Shown here piece after piece: positions 1-7,993 of a stretch of DNA of 64,000 nucleotides. The position numbers and the translations under genes were made by a program. The stretch is from Exiguobacterium profundum (GTDB taxonomy: Bacteria; Bacillota; Bacilli; Exiguobacteriales; Exiguobacteriaceae): NCBI RefSeq assembly GCF_001909285.1, contig NZ_MRSV01000001.1, positions 1,737,051 through 1,801,050 of the forward strand, given 5' to 3'. Under the pieces are notes generated by a model that made no database searches, was not told the origin of the DNA, and was given only the letters and a program-made list of their open reading frames with translations. Every line of letters starts with the position of its first letter. Position 1 is the first letter of the stretch.

Positions 1-273
1 TTTTTTCACGATTCCGCTATCGGAGAGGAGTCTTTCCACATCCTCATCCGTGAAGCTGGCAACTTGCTGCACCTCAAAGTTCGCATAGGCCAATCGATAA
101 TTTTCACGTTTTCTTAAGATGGTGATCCAACTGAGTCCTGCTTGCGCACTTTCGAGTGTCAGACATTCAAAGTGCTTCTGATCATCGTGAACGGGCTTTC
201 CCCATTCCTCGTCATGGTAACGGACGTACAATGGATCCGTCCCGCACCAAGGACACCGTACTGTTTCTTCCAT
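1..273 (-). CDS. tag: DNA-3-methyladenine glycosylase I, N-terminal part (cut by window edge)
   Basis: This is the first 91 codons of a gene that runs off the left edge. Tag excises 3-methyladenine from alkylated DNA in base-excision repair. The start is the ATG at 273-271, preceded by AAAGGAG. The translation shows the family N-terminus: a CPWCGTDPLYVRYHDEEWG block (Cys and His ligands of the Tag zinc site), then ESAQAGLSWITILRKRENYR with the helix carrying the catalytic Glu. The match to E. coli Tag over this stretch is clear by eye. It is divergent from the DedA gene. Confidence 0.9.
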   Translation of the reverse strand, partial: MEETVRCPWCGTDPLYVRYHDEEWGKPVHDDQKHFECLTLESAQAGLSWITILRKRENYRLAYANFEVQQVASFTDEDVERLLSDSGIVKK

Positions 274-363
274 TTCAATCAGCTCCTTTCTTTGAGTGTA
301 GCATGTCTTTGCGATTATATATCAAAATGGACGGGTATAGAGGGGAAGAATGGAGGAAGCGAC

Positions 364-981
364 ATGAGTGACTGGATGATTTCTGTGATTGAACAGTACG
401 GCTACATAGGGATTGCATTCATGATTTTTATTGAGAATGTGTTTCCACCGATCCCTTCTGAAGTCGTCTTACTCTTTGGTGGTTTTTTTGCTGTGATTAC
501 GAATTTGTCCATCACGCTCGTCATCGTGGCATCGACGGTCGGTGCCATATTAGGAGCCGTATTATTATACGGTCTTGGACTCTTGTTTGATGTCGAGCAG
601 ATTAAAAAATGGACGAAGAAATATGGAAAGTGGTTACGACTTGATCTGAATGATGTAAAAAAGGCGGATGCCTGGTTCGATCGCTACGGGGGATGGATGG
701 TCTTCTTTGGACGTTTGATGCCGGTCGTCCGAAGCTTGATCTCGATTCCAGCAGGGATGTCGAACATGCCATTCATGAAATTTCTACTGCTCAGTACGGC
801 TGGAACAGCCTTATGGAATACCATTCTCATCCTTATCGGGATGAAAGTCGGTGAGAATTGGCAAGATATCCTCTCATACCTCGATGCCTATTCTTATGCA
901 ATCTATGGGCTACTGTTCATCGGCGTCATCATTTATATCGTATGGCGTAAAAAGCGGCGCAACAAACTAGCAAAAGACTAA
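364..981 (+). CDS. DedA family membrane protein
   Basis: A 205-residue integral membrane protein of the DedA/SNARE-associated family, whose members act in the cytoplasmic membrane as lipid flippases/scramblases or affect membrane potential. The family signature is visible: ENVFPPIPSE near residue 20, GRLMPVVRSLISIPAGMSNM near residues 115-135, and a C-terminal hydrophobic helix followed by the basic tail KKRRNK. The start at 364 has GGAGG 7 bases upstream. A longer reading from 142 in the same frame would run across the divergent promoter region and into tag, and has no ribosome site. The gene ends at a terminator shared with the convergent antiporter gene. Confidence 0.9.
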   Translation: MSDWMISVIEQYGYIGIAFMIFIENVFPPIPSEVVLLFGGFFAVITNLSITLVIVASTVGAILGAVLLYGLGLLFDVEQIKKWTKKYGKWLRLDLNDVKKADAWFDRYGGWMVFFGRLMPVVRSLISIPAGMSNMPFMKFLLLSTAGTALWNTILILIGMKVGENWQDILSYLDAYSYAIYGLLFIGVIIYIVWRKKRRNKLAKD

Positions 982-992
982 TGCACAAAGTA

Positions 993-1017
993 GGCGGACC
1001 CAGCATATGGGTCCGCC
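993..1017. terminator. Bidirectional hairpin between convergent genes
   Basis: A perfect 9-bp inverted repeat (GGCGGACCC / GGGTCCGCC, 993-1001 and 1009-1017) lies in the 39-base gap between the convergent DedA and antiporter genes. It probably terminates both transcripts, although the U-tracts are poor. Confidence 0.65.
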
Positions 1018-1020
1018 AAT

Positions 1021-2190
1021 TTATTCTTCTTTTTTCTCGTCTGGTAAGACTTTCGTGAGGGTTTTCTCCGTTTTTTCTGCCAAGTACTCTGAGAAACGGA
1101 ACAGAATGATTCCGACAATGGCTGACACAAAAATATAGAGACCGACAAACAAGTTGATGGCACCGTTCGAAAGGGCGGTAAATAAAATAGAGAACTCCCC
1201 ACGTGGCGCGAGTGAGAACCCGGCTTCATTGGCTTGAACACGCGTCAAGCCATAGATTCTGCCCCCGACACGTCCGACAATCCATTTTGATAATACCCCC
1301 CACACAATCAAGACGAAGAAGAGCGTATTCACGATGACACCTTTCTCGAGGTTGATCGAGATACCGAACGAGATGAAAAAGATCGGCAAGAATAAATCTC
1401 GGACGGGTACGGTCAAACGTTTCAGCGGTCTCACGTCGTGGATATCTGCGAGCATGATCCCGGCGATGAATGCTCCTAAAATCTCAGATAATCCAAACAC
1501 CATCCCAATCCCTGCGAAAAAGAGAATGAGTCCGATCAGACCGATACTCGCATCATCTTGTCGCAACAAGTGCTTCGAAAACTTTTGTTGTTTGGATACG
1601 AAGCTCGAACCAATGAACAAGAGTACGCCAAATATCAGAAATCCTGCGAACACTTTGCCGATATCGGACATCGCAACCGGTTCTTCTTGAATGATGAAAG
1701 GGGCAACCGTCAATAGGAGAGGGGCAAAAATATCCTCAAAGATGAGTAATGCGAGCACAAACTCTTTAATATCTTCATGTTTTTCGGAATGCCGCTCAAG
1801 CAGTTTCGCAGAGATGGAGGAGCTCGTCGCATATAAGACGGCCCCGATTAAAAAGGCGCGAGGGAAATCGAGACCAAATGCTAAAGCAATCCCAAACGAT
1901 ACCCCGAATGACAGAATGATATCGAGTATTCCCGCCTTCCATACTTTCCGCATGCGCTTCCAAAGTTCACGTAGTGGAAACTTCAGACCGAGTAGGAAAA
2001 ATAACAGAATGATTCCGATCTCTCCCGCGACTTTAAAGACTTCATTCCCATCCCAGAAAAACCCGACCCCGACCCCAATTGCGATAAACGCTAAAATACT
2101 TGGGAAGAATAATCGTTCAATCAGGAGACTGAGGACAGAGATGAGGGTGAGCGCCAATCCGAGCAACACGATGATGTTTAACCCATCCAT
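1021..2190 (-). CDS. CPA2-family cation:proton antiporter (KefB/KhtU type)
   Basis: A 389-residue protein with about 12 transmembrane segments, a monovalent cation/H+ antiporter of the CPA2 family. Characteristic segments are the FLLGLKF stretch near residue 85, FEDIFAPLLL near 150, and the C-terminal APRGEFSILF motif near 330. It ends in a charged tail (EKTEKTLTKVLPDEKKEE) and lacks the TrkA-N domain of Kef proteins, so it resembles Bacillus KhtU. The KhtT-type TrkA-C regulator that normally precedes khtU is not adjacent; the upstream neighbour, 25 bases away on the same strand, is a GNAT gene. The transported ion (K+ or Na+) cannot be told from sequence. Confidence 0.87.
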   Translation of the reverse strand: MDGLNIIVLLGLALTLISVLSLLIERLFFPSILAFIAIGVGVGFFWDGNEVFKVAGEIGIILLFFLLGLKFPLRELWKRMRKVWKAGILDIILSFGVSFGIALAFGLDFPRAFLIGAVLYATSSSISAKLLERHSEKHEDIKEFVLALLIFEDIFAPLLLTVAPFIIQEEPVAMSDIGKVFAGFLIFGVLLFIGSSFVSKQQKFSKHLLRQDDASIGLIGLILFFAGIGMVFGLSEILGAFIAGIMLADIHDVRPLKRLTVPVRDLFLPIFFISFGISINLEKGVIVNTLFFVLIVWGVLSKWIVGRVGGRIYGLTRVQANEAGFSLAPRGEFSILFTALSNGAINLFVGLYIFVSAIVGIILFRFSEYLAEKTEKTLTKVLPDEKKEE

Positions 2191-2215
2191 ACGTCATCTC
2201 CTCTCACGACCCCAA

Positions 2216-2641
2216 TTAGCTTTCTATTTGATTCCATTGATACTCCATTCCGACGGATTCAGGTCGTGAGTAATCAAAACCGAACTGTCGATACAATCCA
2301 TCGGCTGGAATATCTGCGATTAAGCTGATGATGGCCGTCTCATCGGCTTCTTGTAAGATCCATTCCATCAAATGCTCCATGATTAATTTTCCGAGTCCTA
2401 GTCCCTGGCATTCTGGATCTACGACGATATCTACTAAATGGAATACCATCCCGCCGTCACCGACGACGCGTCCCATTCCGACAATCTCATCATCTAAGTA
2501 TAAACAAATACCATACAGTGTATTTTGAAGCCCCTTCACCGTACCTCGATCAGAACGTCGTGGCATCCCTGCCTTCACGCGTAACGCTTGATGTTGTTCT
2601 GGAGTCGGTGTTTCGACTTTTACAGTTACTTCATTGACCAT
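2216..2641 (-). CDS. GNAT family N-acetyltransferase
   Basis: A 141-residue acetyl-CoA-dependent N-acetyltransferase. The acetyl-CoA binding motif A is seen as VVDPECQGLGLGKLIMEHL near residues 78-96, after a beta strand VFHLVDIVV. The C-terminal YRQFGFDY is typical for motif B. The start is the ATG at 2641-2639, 8 bases after GGGGGA; an upstream extension to 2764 would overlap the divergent glpP start. It probably shares a transcript with the antiporter gene. The substrate is unknown. Confidence 0.88.
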   Translation of the reverse strand: MVNEVTVKVETPTPEQHQALRVKAGMPRRSDRGTVKGLQNTLYGICLYLDDEIVGMGRVVGDGGMVFHLVDIVVDPECQGLGLGKLIMEHLMEWILQEADETAIISLIADIPADGLYRQFGFDYSRPESVGMEYQWNQIES

Positions 2642-2756
2642 ACTCAAATCCCCCTCTACACAAGTTGATTTTATTTTCCCGATATATTGAATGAGTAAAC
2701 CTTGATTTATAAAATCGGCTATCTGCATAATGAGAAAGAGACAGGGGGAATAGTTG

Positions 2757-3302
2757 ATGATCAATGGTCAATCCATCTTACCGGCGATACGGGACATGCG
2801 GGATTTGGAGCGGTTTTTATCGAGTGATTTCGAATTAGGGGTGTTATTAGAGATTCATATGAGTCGATTGGACTCCATCTTCAGATTATTGGGGAAACAA
2901 AAAAAAAAAGTGTTCATTCATATGGATTTGATTCAAGGTATGAAGGCGGACGAGTATGCGACAGAGTATGTCTGCCAGACGTTCAAACCGTTCGGTATCA
3001 TCTCGACGAAAGGAAACGTCATCGTCAAAGCAAAGCAAAATGATGTGGTCACTGTACAGCGTCTATTTTTAATTGATTCCACCTCATTAGAGAAAAGTAT
3101 CAAACACATTGAACGTTCAAAACCGGACTATATCGAAGTCTTACCAGGTATTGTACCCAAGTATATTCAACGTGTGAAGGAGAAGACGGGAATACCCGTT
3201 TTCGCAGGTGGGCTGATTGAAACAAAGGAGGAAGTCCAAGCGGCACTTGATGCGGGAGCGAGTGTGATCACGACTTCGAATCGAAAACTATGGTCCGACT
3301 AA
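2757..3302 (+). CDS. glpP: Glycerol uptake operon antiterminator GlpP
   Basis: A 181-residue RNA-binding antiterminator. In Bacillus, GlpP with glycerol 3-phosphate lets transcription pass the leader terminators of glpFK and glpD. Recognisable parts are ILPAIRDM at the N-terminus, FIHMDLIQGMKADEYATEY, FKPFGIISTKGNVIVKAK, IEVLPGIVPKYI and the closing ITTSNRKLW. The ATG at 2757 is preferred over the TTG at 2754, being 7 bases behind GGGGGA. The glp genes it should control are not nearby. An A11 run inside codons for KQKKK is a possible slippage or sequencing hotspot, but the frame is intact. Confidence 0.9.
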   Translation: MINGQSILPAIRDMRDLERFLSSDFELGVLLEIHMSRLDSIFRLLGKQKKKVFIHMDLIQGMKADEYATEYVCQTFKPFGIISTKGNVIVKAKQNDVVTVQRLFLIDSTSLEKSIKHIERSKPDYIEVLPGIVPKYIQRVKEKTGIPVFAGGLIETKEEVQAALDAGASVITTSNRKLWSD

Positions 3303-3341
3303 TCGGGATTTGGGTATACAGTCTTTTAGGAGGGATGAATG

Positions 3342-4046
3342 ATGAAAGACGTAATGATTGTAACAGGAGCTAGTCAAGGAATTGGTTATGCGATTGCTCA
3401 AGCTTTCGTAAATCAGTATGAAGTAATCGGGTTAGATATTGGAGATGACCCGGACATTAAAGGGTTACGCTTTTATCAAGTAGACCTTGGAGACACGTCT
3501 GAACTTAAGCGTGTCTTTGACGATATTCACAACGAATTTGGTCGAGCCCATGTTTTGATCAACAATGGAGGAATCGCTTCGCTGGTCAAGCCGATTGATG
3601 AGCTTGAGATTGACACGTTCAAACGAGTCATCGATGTCAATTTAGTCGGGACATTTAGTTGTGCGAAATACTTTTTAGAACTGAATCAAGATGAGTCATA
3701 TGGAAGAATCGTTAACATGGCCTCGACACGTGCTTTCCAGAACGAACCGCATTGGGATGCATATGGTGCATCTAAAGGAGGCATCGTCGGCTTGACCCAT
3801 TCACTTGCCGTCTCATTAGGCGACCGCCCTGTGACGGTGAATGCGATCAGTCCAGGATGGATTCATACGTCTGATGAGTCGTTAAGTGAGATTGATCATG
3901 AACAACATCCTTCGGGACGTGTCGGTGAACCAGAAGATATCGTCCGCGCTGTGAGATACTTGATCGATCGTCAAAACAGTTTTGTGAACGGGCATAATCT
4001 TGTCGTCGATGGAGGAATAACAAAAAAAATGATTTATGAAGAATAA
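3342..4046 (+). CDS. SDR family oxidoreductase
   Basis: A 234-residue classical short-chain dehydrogenase/reductase, cytosolic and NAD(P)-dependent. It has the cofactor motif TGASQGIG near residues 9-16, LINNGG (NNAG-like), NMAST with the catalytic Ser, and YGASKGG with the catalytic Tyr and Lys, then VNAISPGWI and a C-terminal FVNGHNLVVDGG. The acidic residue at the end of beta-2 (GLDIGDD) suggests preference for NAD(H). It starts 39 bases after glpP with AGGAGGG, so the two probably form one transcript. The substrate is unknown. Confidence 0.88.
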   Translation: MKDVMIVTGASQGIGYAIAQAFVNQYEVIGLDIGDDPDIKGLRFYQVDLGDTSELKRVFDDIHNEFGRAHVLINNGGIASLVKPIDELEIDTFKRVIDVNLVGTFSCAKYFLELNQDESYGRIVNMASTRAFQNEPHWDAYGASKGGIVGLTHSLAVSLGDRPVTVNAISPGWIHTSDESLSEIDHEQHPSGRVGEPEDIVRAVRYLIDRQNSFVNGHNLVVDGGITKKMIYEE

Positions 4047-4053
4047 TGTGACC

Positions 4054-4087
4054 ATATACCTAAATTCGGGATGTTTTTAGGTTATAT
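4054..4087. repeat. Imperfect inverted repeat with an adjacent partial direct copy
   Basis: ATATACCTAAA (4054-4064) and TTTAGGTTATAT (4076-4087) form an imperfect inverted repeat. A second copy of the left arm with its flank (TACCTAATTCCGGG, 4089-4102) follows directly. The site lies between the SDR gene and the HD gene. It could be a weak terminator or an operator; nothing decides between these. Confidence 0.4.
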
Positions 4088-4146
4088 GTACCTAATTCCG
4101 GGTAATGAATAGGAGAGTTTTTATCCGGAAGAAGGAGGATGGCGAC

Positions 4147-4995
4147 ATGAACCCGCTCGTAGAAGAGGCGTTACGTTTTTCGTCTATTCGTCACGGAGGA
4201 CAGTTCCGAAAAGGTTCATCCATACCATATTTGTCACACCCATTCTCGGTCGCCATGCTTCTTGAGTCCGATCATCAAGCACCGGTGGTCGTGGCGGCAG
4301 GGTTACTCCATGATTTGATTGAGGACACGAAGACGGACCCACAAGAAATCTTATCAAAATTCGGATCTGACGTGCACAGGCTCGTTCTCGCGGTCTCGGA
4401 AAAAAATCGTGACGAGTCGTGGGAACAACGAAAACGACTGACACTTCAGCAGGTGAAATCACTTCAATTTGATGAAGTCGCACTTCTCGTGGCGGATAAG
4501 CTACATAATCTCCGTTCCATCCGTTATGATCTTGAGATGGAAGGGATGAAGGTGTGGCAACGTTTTAAACGACCGCTGCGAGACCAATCATGGTATTATC
4601 ATGAATTACTATCAACATTTGAACCGTTTCGGAGTTCGACAGACCTAATCGGTTTGTATGAACAAGAACTCCATCTATTGTTTTACGGCGAGAAAAATTC
4701 AAAAGATCGAAAAGTGGCAAGGCTCCTTGAATCGATGCTGACCCATTTCGTCGAAGACGAATGGTTGCAAGAATCGGCACCACTATGTCAAACGGCATAT
4801 GAGTTAAGGGAGATTGTTGCGCGAGAGACGAGTGATGAGGCGGAGATTTCATGCTTCCGACAACGACTTCACGAAGCAGGTTTGACCACGCCATTGCCAC
4901 CTGAGAAACTCGCAGGGATGCAAGAACTCGCGTATCGGACGGCTCTCGAACCACAGCAGCTTCTCGCACTCATGCGCCGCTCGATTGTCAATTAG
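4147..4995 (+). CDS. HD-domain phosphohydrolase of RelA/SpoT-hydrolase type
   Basis: A 282-residue protein whose first ~170 residues match the metal-dependent hydrolase half of RelA/SpoT proteins and small alarmone hydrolases: RHGGQFRKGSSIPYLSHP (His31), LLHDLIEDT (His55-Asp56, Glu59-Asp60), FGSDVHRLVLAVSE, and DKLHNLRSIR (Asp117). These are the Mn-binding and catalytic positions for removing pyrophosphate from (p)ppGpp. No synthetase domain follows; the last ~110 residues are unassigned. The start at 4147 follows AAGGAGG; an upstream in-frame ATG at 4105 has no ribosome site. The activity is inferred from the family; the true substrate could be another nucleotide. Confidence 0.8.
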   Translation: MNPLVEEALRFSSIRHGGQFRKGSSIPYLSHPFSVAMLLESDHQAPVVVAAGLLHDLIEDTKTDPQEILSKFGSDVHRLVLAVSEKNRDESWEQRKRLTLQQVKSLQFDEVALLVADKLHNLRSIRYDLEMEGMKVWQRFKRPLRDQSWYYHELLSTFEPFRSSTDLIGLYEQELHLLFYGEKNSKDRKVARLLESMLTHFVEDEWLQESAPLCQTAYELREIVARETSDEAEISCFRQRLHEAGLTTPLPPEKLAGMQELAYRTALEPQQLLALMRRSIVN

Positions 4996-5013
4996 TTCTC
5001 TTCATGATATAGT
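4985..5013 (+). promoter_or_regulatory. Sigma-A promoter for the manganese riboswitch transcript
   Basis: TTGTCA (4985-4990), a 17-base spacer and TATAGT (5008-5013) make a good housekeeping promoter. It overlaps the stop codon of the HD gene, and transcription would begin near 5020, just ahead of the riboswitch. Confidence 0.75.
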
Positions 5014-5023
5014 CAAAAGGAAG

Positions 5024-5160
5024 ATAAAAAGGGGAGTAGCGACCACAATCGTGGTCGATGGGTCGTCATTACAGTGCGTGCGCACTCGGTCCATCGAGCT
5101 TTTACAAGTCCGCAAGACCTTTTTATGGGCGTTTTTGTCGTCCATAAAAAGGTCTTTTTT
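5024..5160 (+). promoter_or_regulatory. yybP-ykoY manganese riboswitch with expression platform
   Basis: The leader has the conserved yybP-ykoY parts: AAAAGGGGAGTAGCG at 5026-5041 on the P1/L1 side, GTCATTACAG at 5054-5063 in the second leg, and the 3' P1 strand with GCTTTTACAAG. A strong intrinsic terminator follows (AAGACCTTTTTATGG at 5114-5128 with its complement at 5141-5155, then a T run to 5160). In this class Mn2+ binding disfavours the terminator and turns expression on. The layout matches the Bacillus yybP leader. Confidence 0.88.
5114..5160 (+). terminator. Riboswitch-controlled terminator
   Basis: A 15-bp stem (5114-5128 with 5141-5155) followed by a U-tract (5153-5160). It is the expression platform of the manganese riboswitch and sits 22 bases before the exporter start codon. 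Confidence 0.85.
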
Positions 5161-5182
5161 GTTTACCCAAGGAGGAGAAAAA

Positions 5183-6190
5183 ATGGTATTTGTTTATTTC
5201 TTACTGGCCGCGGCCATCACGGTCTATGCCGCCATCAAATTGTCGACGTACGCCGACGTCATGAGTACGAAGTCGAAAATGGGGGGATTGATCGTTGGTA
5301 CGGTGTTACTAGCCGGAGCTACGTCATTACCAGAAGTGACCACAAGTGTTTCAGCTGTCTTAATCAATAATCCAGATATCGCCATTGGGAATATGCTTGG
5401 TTCAAACTTGTTCAATATTTTTATATTAGCAATGTTTGATTTATATTTCCGCCAAAAACGTCTTTTTAATGGCGCTGACAGAGAGCACCTCTATACTGCG
5501 ATGCTTGGACTGGCATTGACCTTAGTTACTATGCTTGCCCTGATTTTACGAATTGACTTTACTATTCTTGGTATCGGGATTGATGCCTTGCTTATCGCAG
5601 TGTTATATGCGATTGGGATTTACTGGATTGGAAAGATGCCGAAAGAAGTATCTAGTGCAGCAACGCTTGAAGTTTCGGACACTTCGAATGATCATGCTCT
5701 AGCAGAATTGCAGAACCCGATTACACTCCGACATGCAATTGTAGGGTTCGGAATTGCTGCGATTGTGATTATGGCAGCTGGTACTGCGTTGTCTATTACG
5801 GGCGACCAGATTGCAGTCGTCACAGGTCTCGGATCGAGTTTTGTTGGAAGTTTCTTGATTGCCGCAACAACTTCCTTACCTGAGGCAGTAGCCGTTTTTA
5901 TGGCACTCAAGTTAAAGAATGTAAACTTAGCATTTGGTTCAATTCTAGGAAGCAATATCTTCAACATGTTGATTATAGCGATGTCTGATGTGTTTTACCG
6001 GAATGGTTCAATTTTAGCTGATGTTTCATCATCTCACCTTGTCACTTCGGTTGGTATCACGATTTTATCGATTATCGTTATGTACAGTATTCTACGTAAG
6101 CAAGTGACTAAATCATTCAAATATGTTCTTCCATCACTTATGATTGTGATTGTCTACTTTGTTTCGTCTTACTTGATCTTTATCGGGTGA
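5183..6190 (+). CDS. CaCA-family cation antiporter, probable Mn2+ exporter
   Basis: A 335-residue membrane protein with two homologous halves, each about five transmembrane helices, of the Ca2+:cation antiporter family. The paired alpha repeats are visible: ATSLPEVTTSVSAV with GNMLGSNLFNIF in the first half, and ATTSLPEAVAVFMALK with GSILGSNIFNMLI in the second. The loop between the halves is short (about residues 155-180). The ATG at 5183 follows GGAGGAG. A reading that starts at 4985 would translate through the riboswitch and is rejected. Control by a Mn2+-sensing riboswitch argues that this member exports Mn2+ rather than, or as well as, Ca2+; this is an inference. Confidence 0.88.
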   Translation: MVFVYFLLAAAITVYAAIKLSTYADVMSTKSKMGGLIVGTVLLAGATSLPEVTTSVSAVLINNPDIAIGNMLGSNLFNIFILAMFDLYFRQKRLFNGADREHLYTAMLGLALTLVTMLALILRIDFTILGIGIDALLIAVLYAIGIYWIGKMPKEVSSAATLEVSDTSNDHALAELQNPITLRHAIVGFGIAAIVIMAAGTALSITGDQIAVVTGLGSSFVGSFLIAATTSLPEAVAVFMALKLKNVNLAFGSILGSNIFNMLIIAMSDVFYRNGSILADVSSSHLVTSVGITILSIIVMYSILRKQVTKSFKYVLPSLMIVIVYFVSSYLIFIG

Positions 6191-6197
6191 ACTCACG

Positions 6198-6224
6198 CAT
6201 CAGCCTTAGGGCTGATGTTTTTTT
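6198..6224 (+). terminator. Terminator after the exporter gene
   Basis: CATCAGCC / GGCTGATG stem with a 3-4 base loop, followed by eight T residues. Confidence 0.9.
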
Positions 6225-6280
6225 AATTGGGATTGCGAATTCATTGCTTCGGGTATAGAGGAATTGAAGGAGGGGTGGCG

Positions 6281-7342
6281 ATGCAGATGCATGAAGTGGA
6301 AACACGCCAAGCGTATTCGATTTTGATTCCGGCCTATAACCCTGATGAGGCACTCGTCACACTCGTGGAGAAGTTGAGGGCGAGTGGGTTTTCGAACATC
6401 ATTGTGGTCAATGACGGTAGTGACGAATCGTCGGTAGGCACATTTGATAAGATTGCATCATTTGTCGACCAAGTGTTAACGCACGAACAGAATCAAGGGA
6501 AGGGAGCAGCAATCAAGACGGGGTTACGGTATGTGGTGGACACATATCCGGATAAAACGGGGGTCATCACGGTCGATGCCGACGGGCAGCACTTGCCGCA
6601 AGATGTCGTCAACGTCTATGAGGAAGGGTTGAATAAACCACATCATCTCATCATGGGATGTCGAGATTTTAGCGGAGATGCGATTCCGTTCCGGAGCCGA
6701 TTCGGCAATCAGGCGACACGGCTCGTGATGTTGATAGGGAGCGGGCTGAAGTTAAAAGACACGCAGACGGGACTTCGAGCCATCCCGATGCGATATGCGC
6801 GACAACTGATTGACATTCCGGGAAATAGATATGAGTTCGAGATGAATATGCTCACGTTCACGAAACGATTGCAGGTCCCGATTCAACAAACGACCATCCA
6901 GACCGTATATGAGAATGAAAATGATTCATCCCATTTTAGACCGATTCTCGACTCGATTTTAATTTATCGGATGTTTTTGATGTATTCGTTATCCTCTGTC
7001 GCCTCGTTCCTTGTCGACGTAGGGATGTATGCGCTCTTTATTTATTTATTATCCCCATACTTCGATACGGCTCACGTCGTCATCGCGACGGTCATCGCTC
7101 GAATCATTTCCTCTCTCTTCAATTATCTCGTTAATCGAAAAGTAGTCTTCGATTCGAAGGCGCGGCGGTCTCTTCCGAAATATTTTAGTCTCGTCGTGCT
7201 TCAAATGGTCGTTTCAGCACTCCTTGTTTATCTCTTGTTTCTCTTGCTCAGACAAGGCGAGGTCATCCTAAAAGTAATCGTCGATAGTTTTCTCTTTTTC
7301 GTCTTTTTTTATGTGCAGAAGAGATGGATTTTCAAAAAATAA
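6281..7342 (+). CDS. GT2 glycosyltransferase fused to a GtrA-like membrane domain
   Basis: A 353-residue fusion protein. Residues ~10-235 are a family 2 glycosyltransferase with IPAYNPDE, VVNDGSDES, the metal-binding VDADGQH (DXD), MGCRDF and DTQTGLRAI, as in dolichyl/polyprenyl-phosphate mannosyltransferases. Residues ~240-353 are a four-helix GtrA domain with NYLVNRKVVF and a C-terminal KRWIF. The architecture suggests transfer of a sugar to a lipid carrier and movement of that carrier across the membrane for cell-wall glycosylation. The start at 6281 follows AAGGAGGGG. No acceptor-modification genes adjoin it. Confidence 0.88.
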   Translation: MQMHEVETRQAYSILIPAYNPDEALVTLVEKLRASGFSNIIVVNDGSDESSVGTFDKIASFVDQVLTHEQNQGKGAAIKTGLRYVVDTYPDKTGVITVDADGQHLPQDVVNVYEEGLNKPHHLIMGCRDFSGDAIPFRSRFGNQATRLVMLIGSGLKLKDTQTGLRAIPMRYARQLIDIPGNRYEFEMNMLTFTKRLQVPIQQTTIQTVYENENDSSHFRPILDSILIYRMFLMYSLSSVASFLVDVGMYALFIYLLSPYFDTAHVVIATVIARIISSLFNYLVNRKVVFDSKARRSLPKYFSLVVLQMVVSALLVYLLFLLLRQGEVILKVIVDSFLFFVFFYVQKRWIFKK

Positions 7343-7365
7343 CCGGTCATGATTTCATGACCGGT
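7342..7365. terminator. Bidirectional terminator
   Basis: Near-perfect inverted repeat ACCGGTCATGA / TCATGACCGGT located exactly between the convergent GT2 and exonuclease stop codons, with A residues before it and T residues after it. Confidence 0.8.
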
Positions 7366-7932
7366 TTAATATGCGAGCGTTCCTGTTTTCACGGACGTAT
7401 AGCGATGTAATTCTTTTGGGCTTGTGATGCCGGTTTTTTGCATCATTTTTCGCATAAGTAGCGCGCATACGCGAGCATCTTCCGCAGCATCATGATGAAT
7501 AAACGGCACGTTCAAGTGTTCTGCCATCGTGTTCAACTTATGGTTCGGGAGTCCTGGATACAGTTTACGTGACAGTTTGACGGTGCAACCGTATTCGATT
7601 GTAGGGAAATCGAATAGATCATATTTCACAATCGCCTTTCTCAAGGCACCCATGTCAAATGAAGCGTTATGTGCGATGACGAGGTCCACTTCCCGTAAAA
7701 TCGGGTAAAGAGAGGAAAGTACTTCCGGTAATGCCGGTGCATCCCACACGTCACTCGGACGAATGCCATGGACGCGGATGTTACCCATATCAAAGTCTTC
7801 CTCCGGATTGACGAGTCGCTGGTCGGTTTCGACCACATCACCATTTTGAAGGATGCTCCATCCGACAGAACAGATGCTGCGACTATCACGGTTAGCGGTC
7901 TCCACGTCAAGTGCGAGAATGGTATGGTTCAT
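7366..7932 (-). CDS. DEDDh 3'-5' exonuclease (PolC/DnaQ epsilon-like)
   Basis: A 188-residue exonuclease domain protein. All motifs are present: ExoI LDVETAN (Asp9, Glu11), ExoII HNASFDMG (Asp), and ExoIII HHDAAEDARVC (His and Asp). It consists of the exonuclease domain alone, plus a short C-terminal tail, and lacks helicase or UvrC extensions. It could proofread or trim single-stranded DNA or RNA ends; its physiological role is not evident. The gene is monocistronic between two terminators. Confidence 0.88.
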   Translation of the reverse strand: MNHTILALDVETANRDSRSICSVGWSILQNGDVVETDQRLVNPEEDFDMGNIRVHGIRPSDVWDAPALPEVLSSLYPILREVDLVIAHNASFDMGALRKAIVKYDLFDFPTIEYGCTVKLSRKLYPGLPNHKLNTMAEHLNVPFIHHDAAEDARVCALLMRKMMQKTGITSPKELHRYTSVKTGTLAY

Positions 7933-7954
7933 AGTTTACCTTCTTTCGTAAGCA

Positions 7955-7982
7955 ATAAAAAAAGTCTAACAGAAAGTTAGAC
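7955..7982 (-). terminator. Terminator of the Cys-rich protein gene
   Basis: On the minus strand, GTCTAAC / GTTAGAC forms a 7-bp stem followed by seven T residues. Confidence 0.85.
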
Positions 7983-7993
7983 GAATGTCGTGC

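Noticed and set aside
1334-2269. Two plus-strand frames inside the antiporter gene
   Set aside because: They are Ser/Pro/Arg-rich shadows of the minus-strand membrane protein and lack ribosome sites.
4985-5182. N-terminal extension of the CaCA exporter
   Set aside because: It would be translated from the riboswitch and terminator; the ATG at 5183 has a strong ribosome site.
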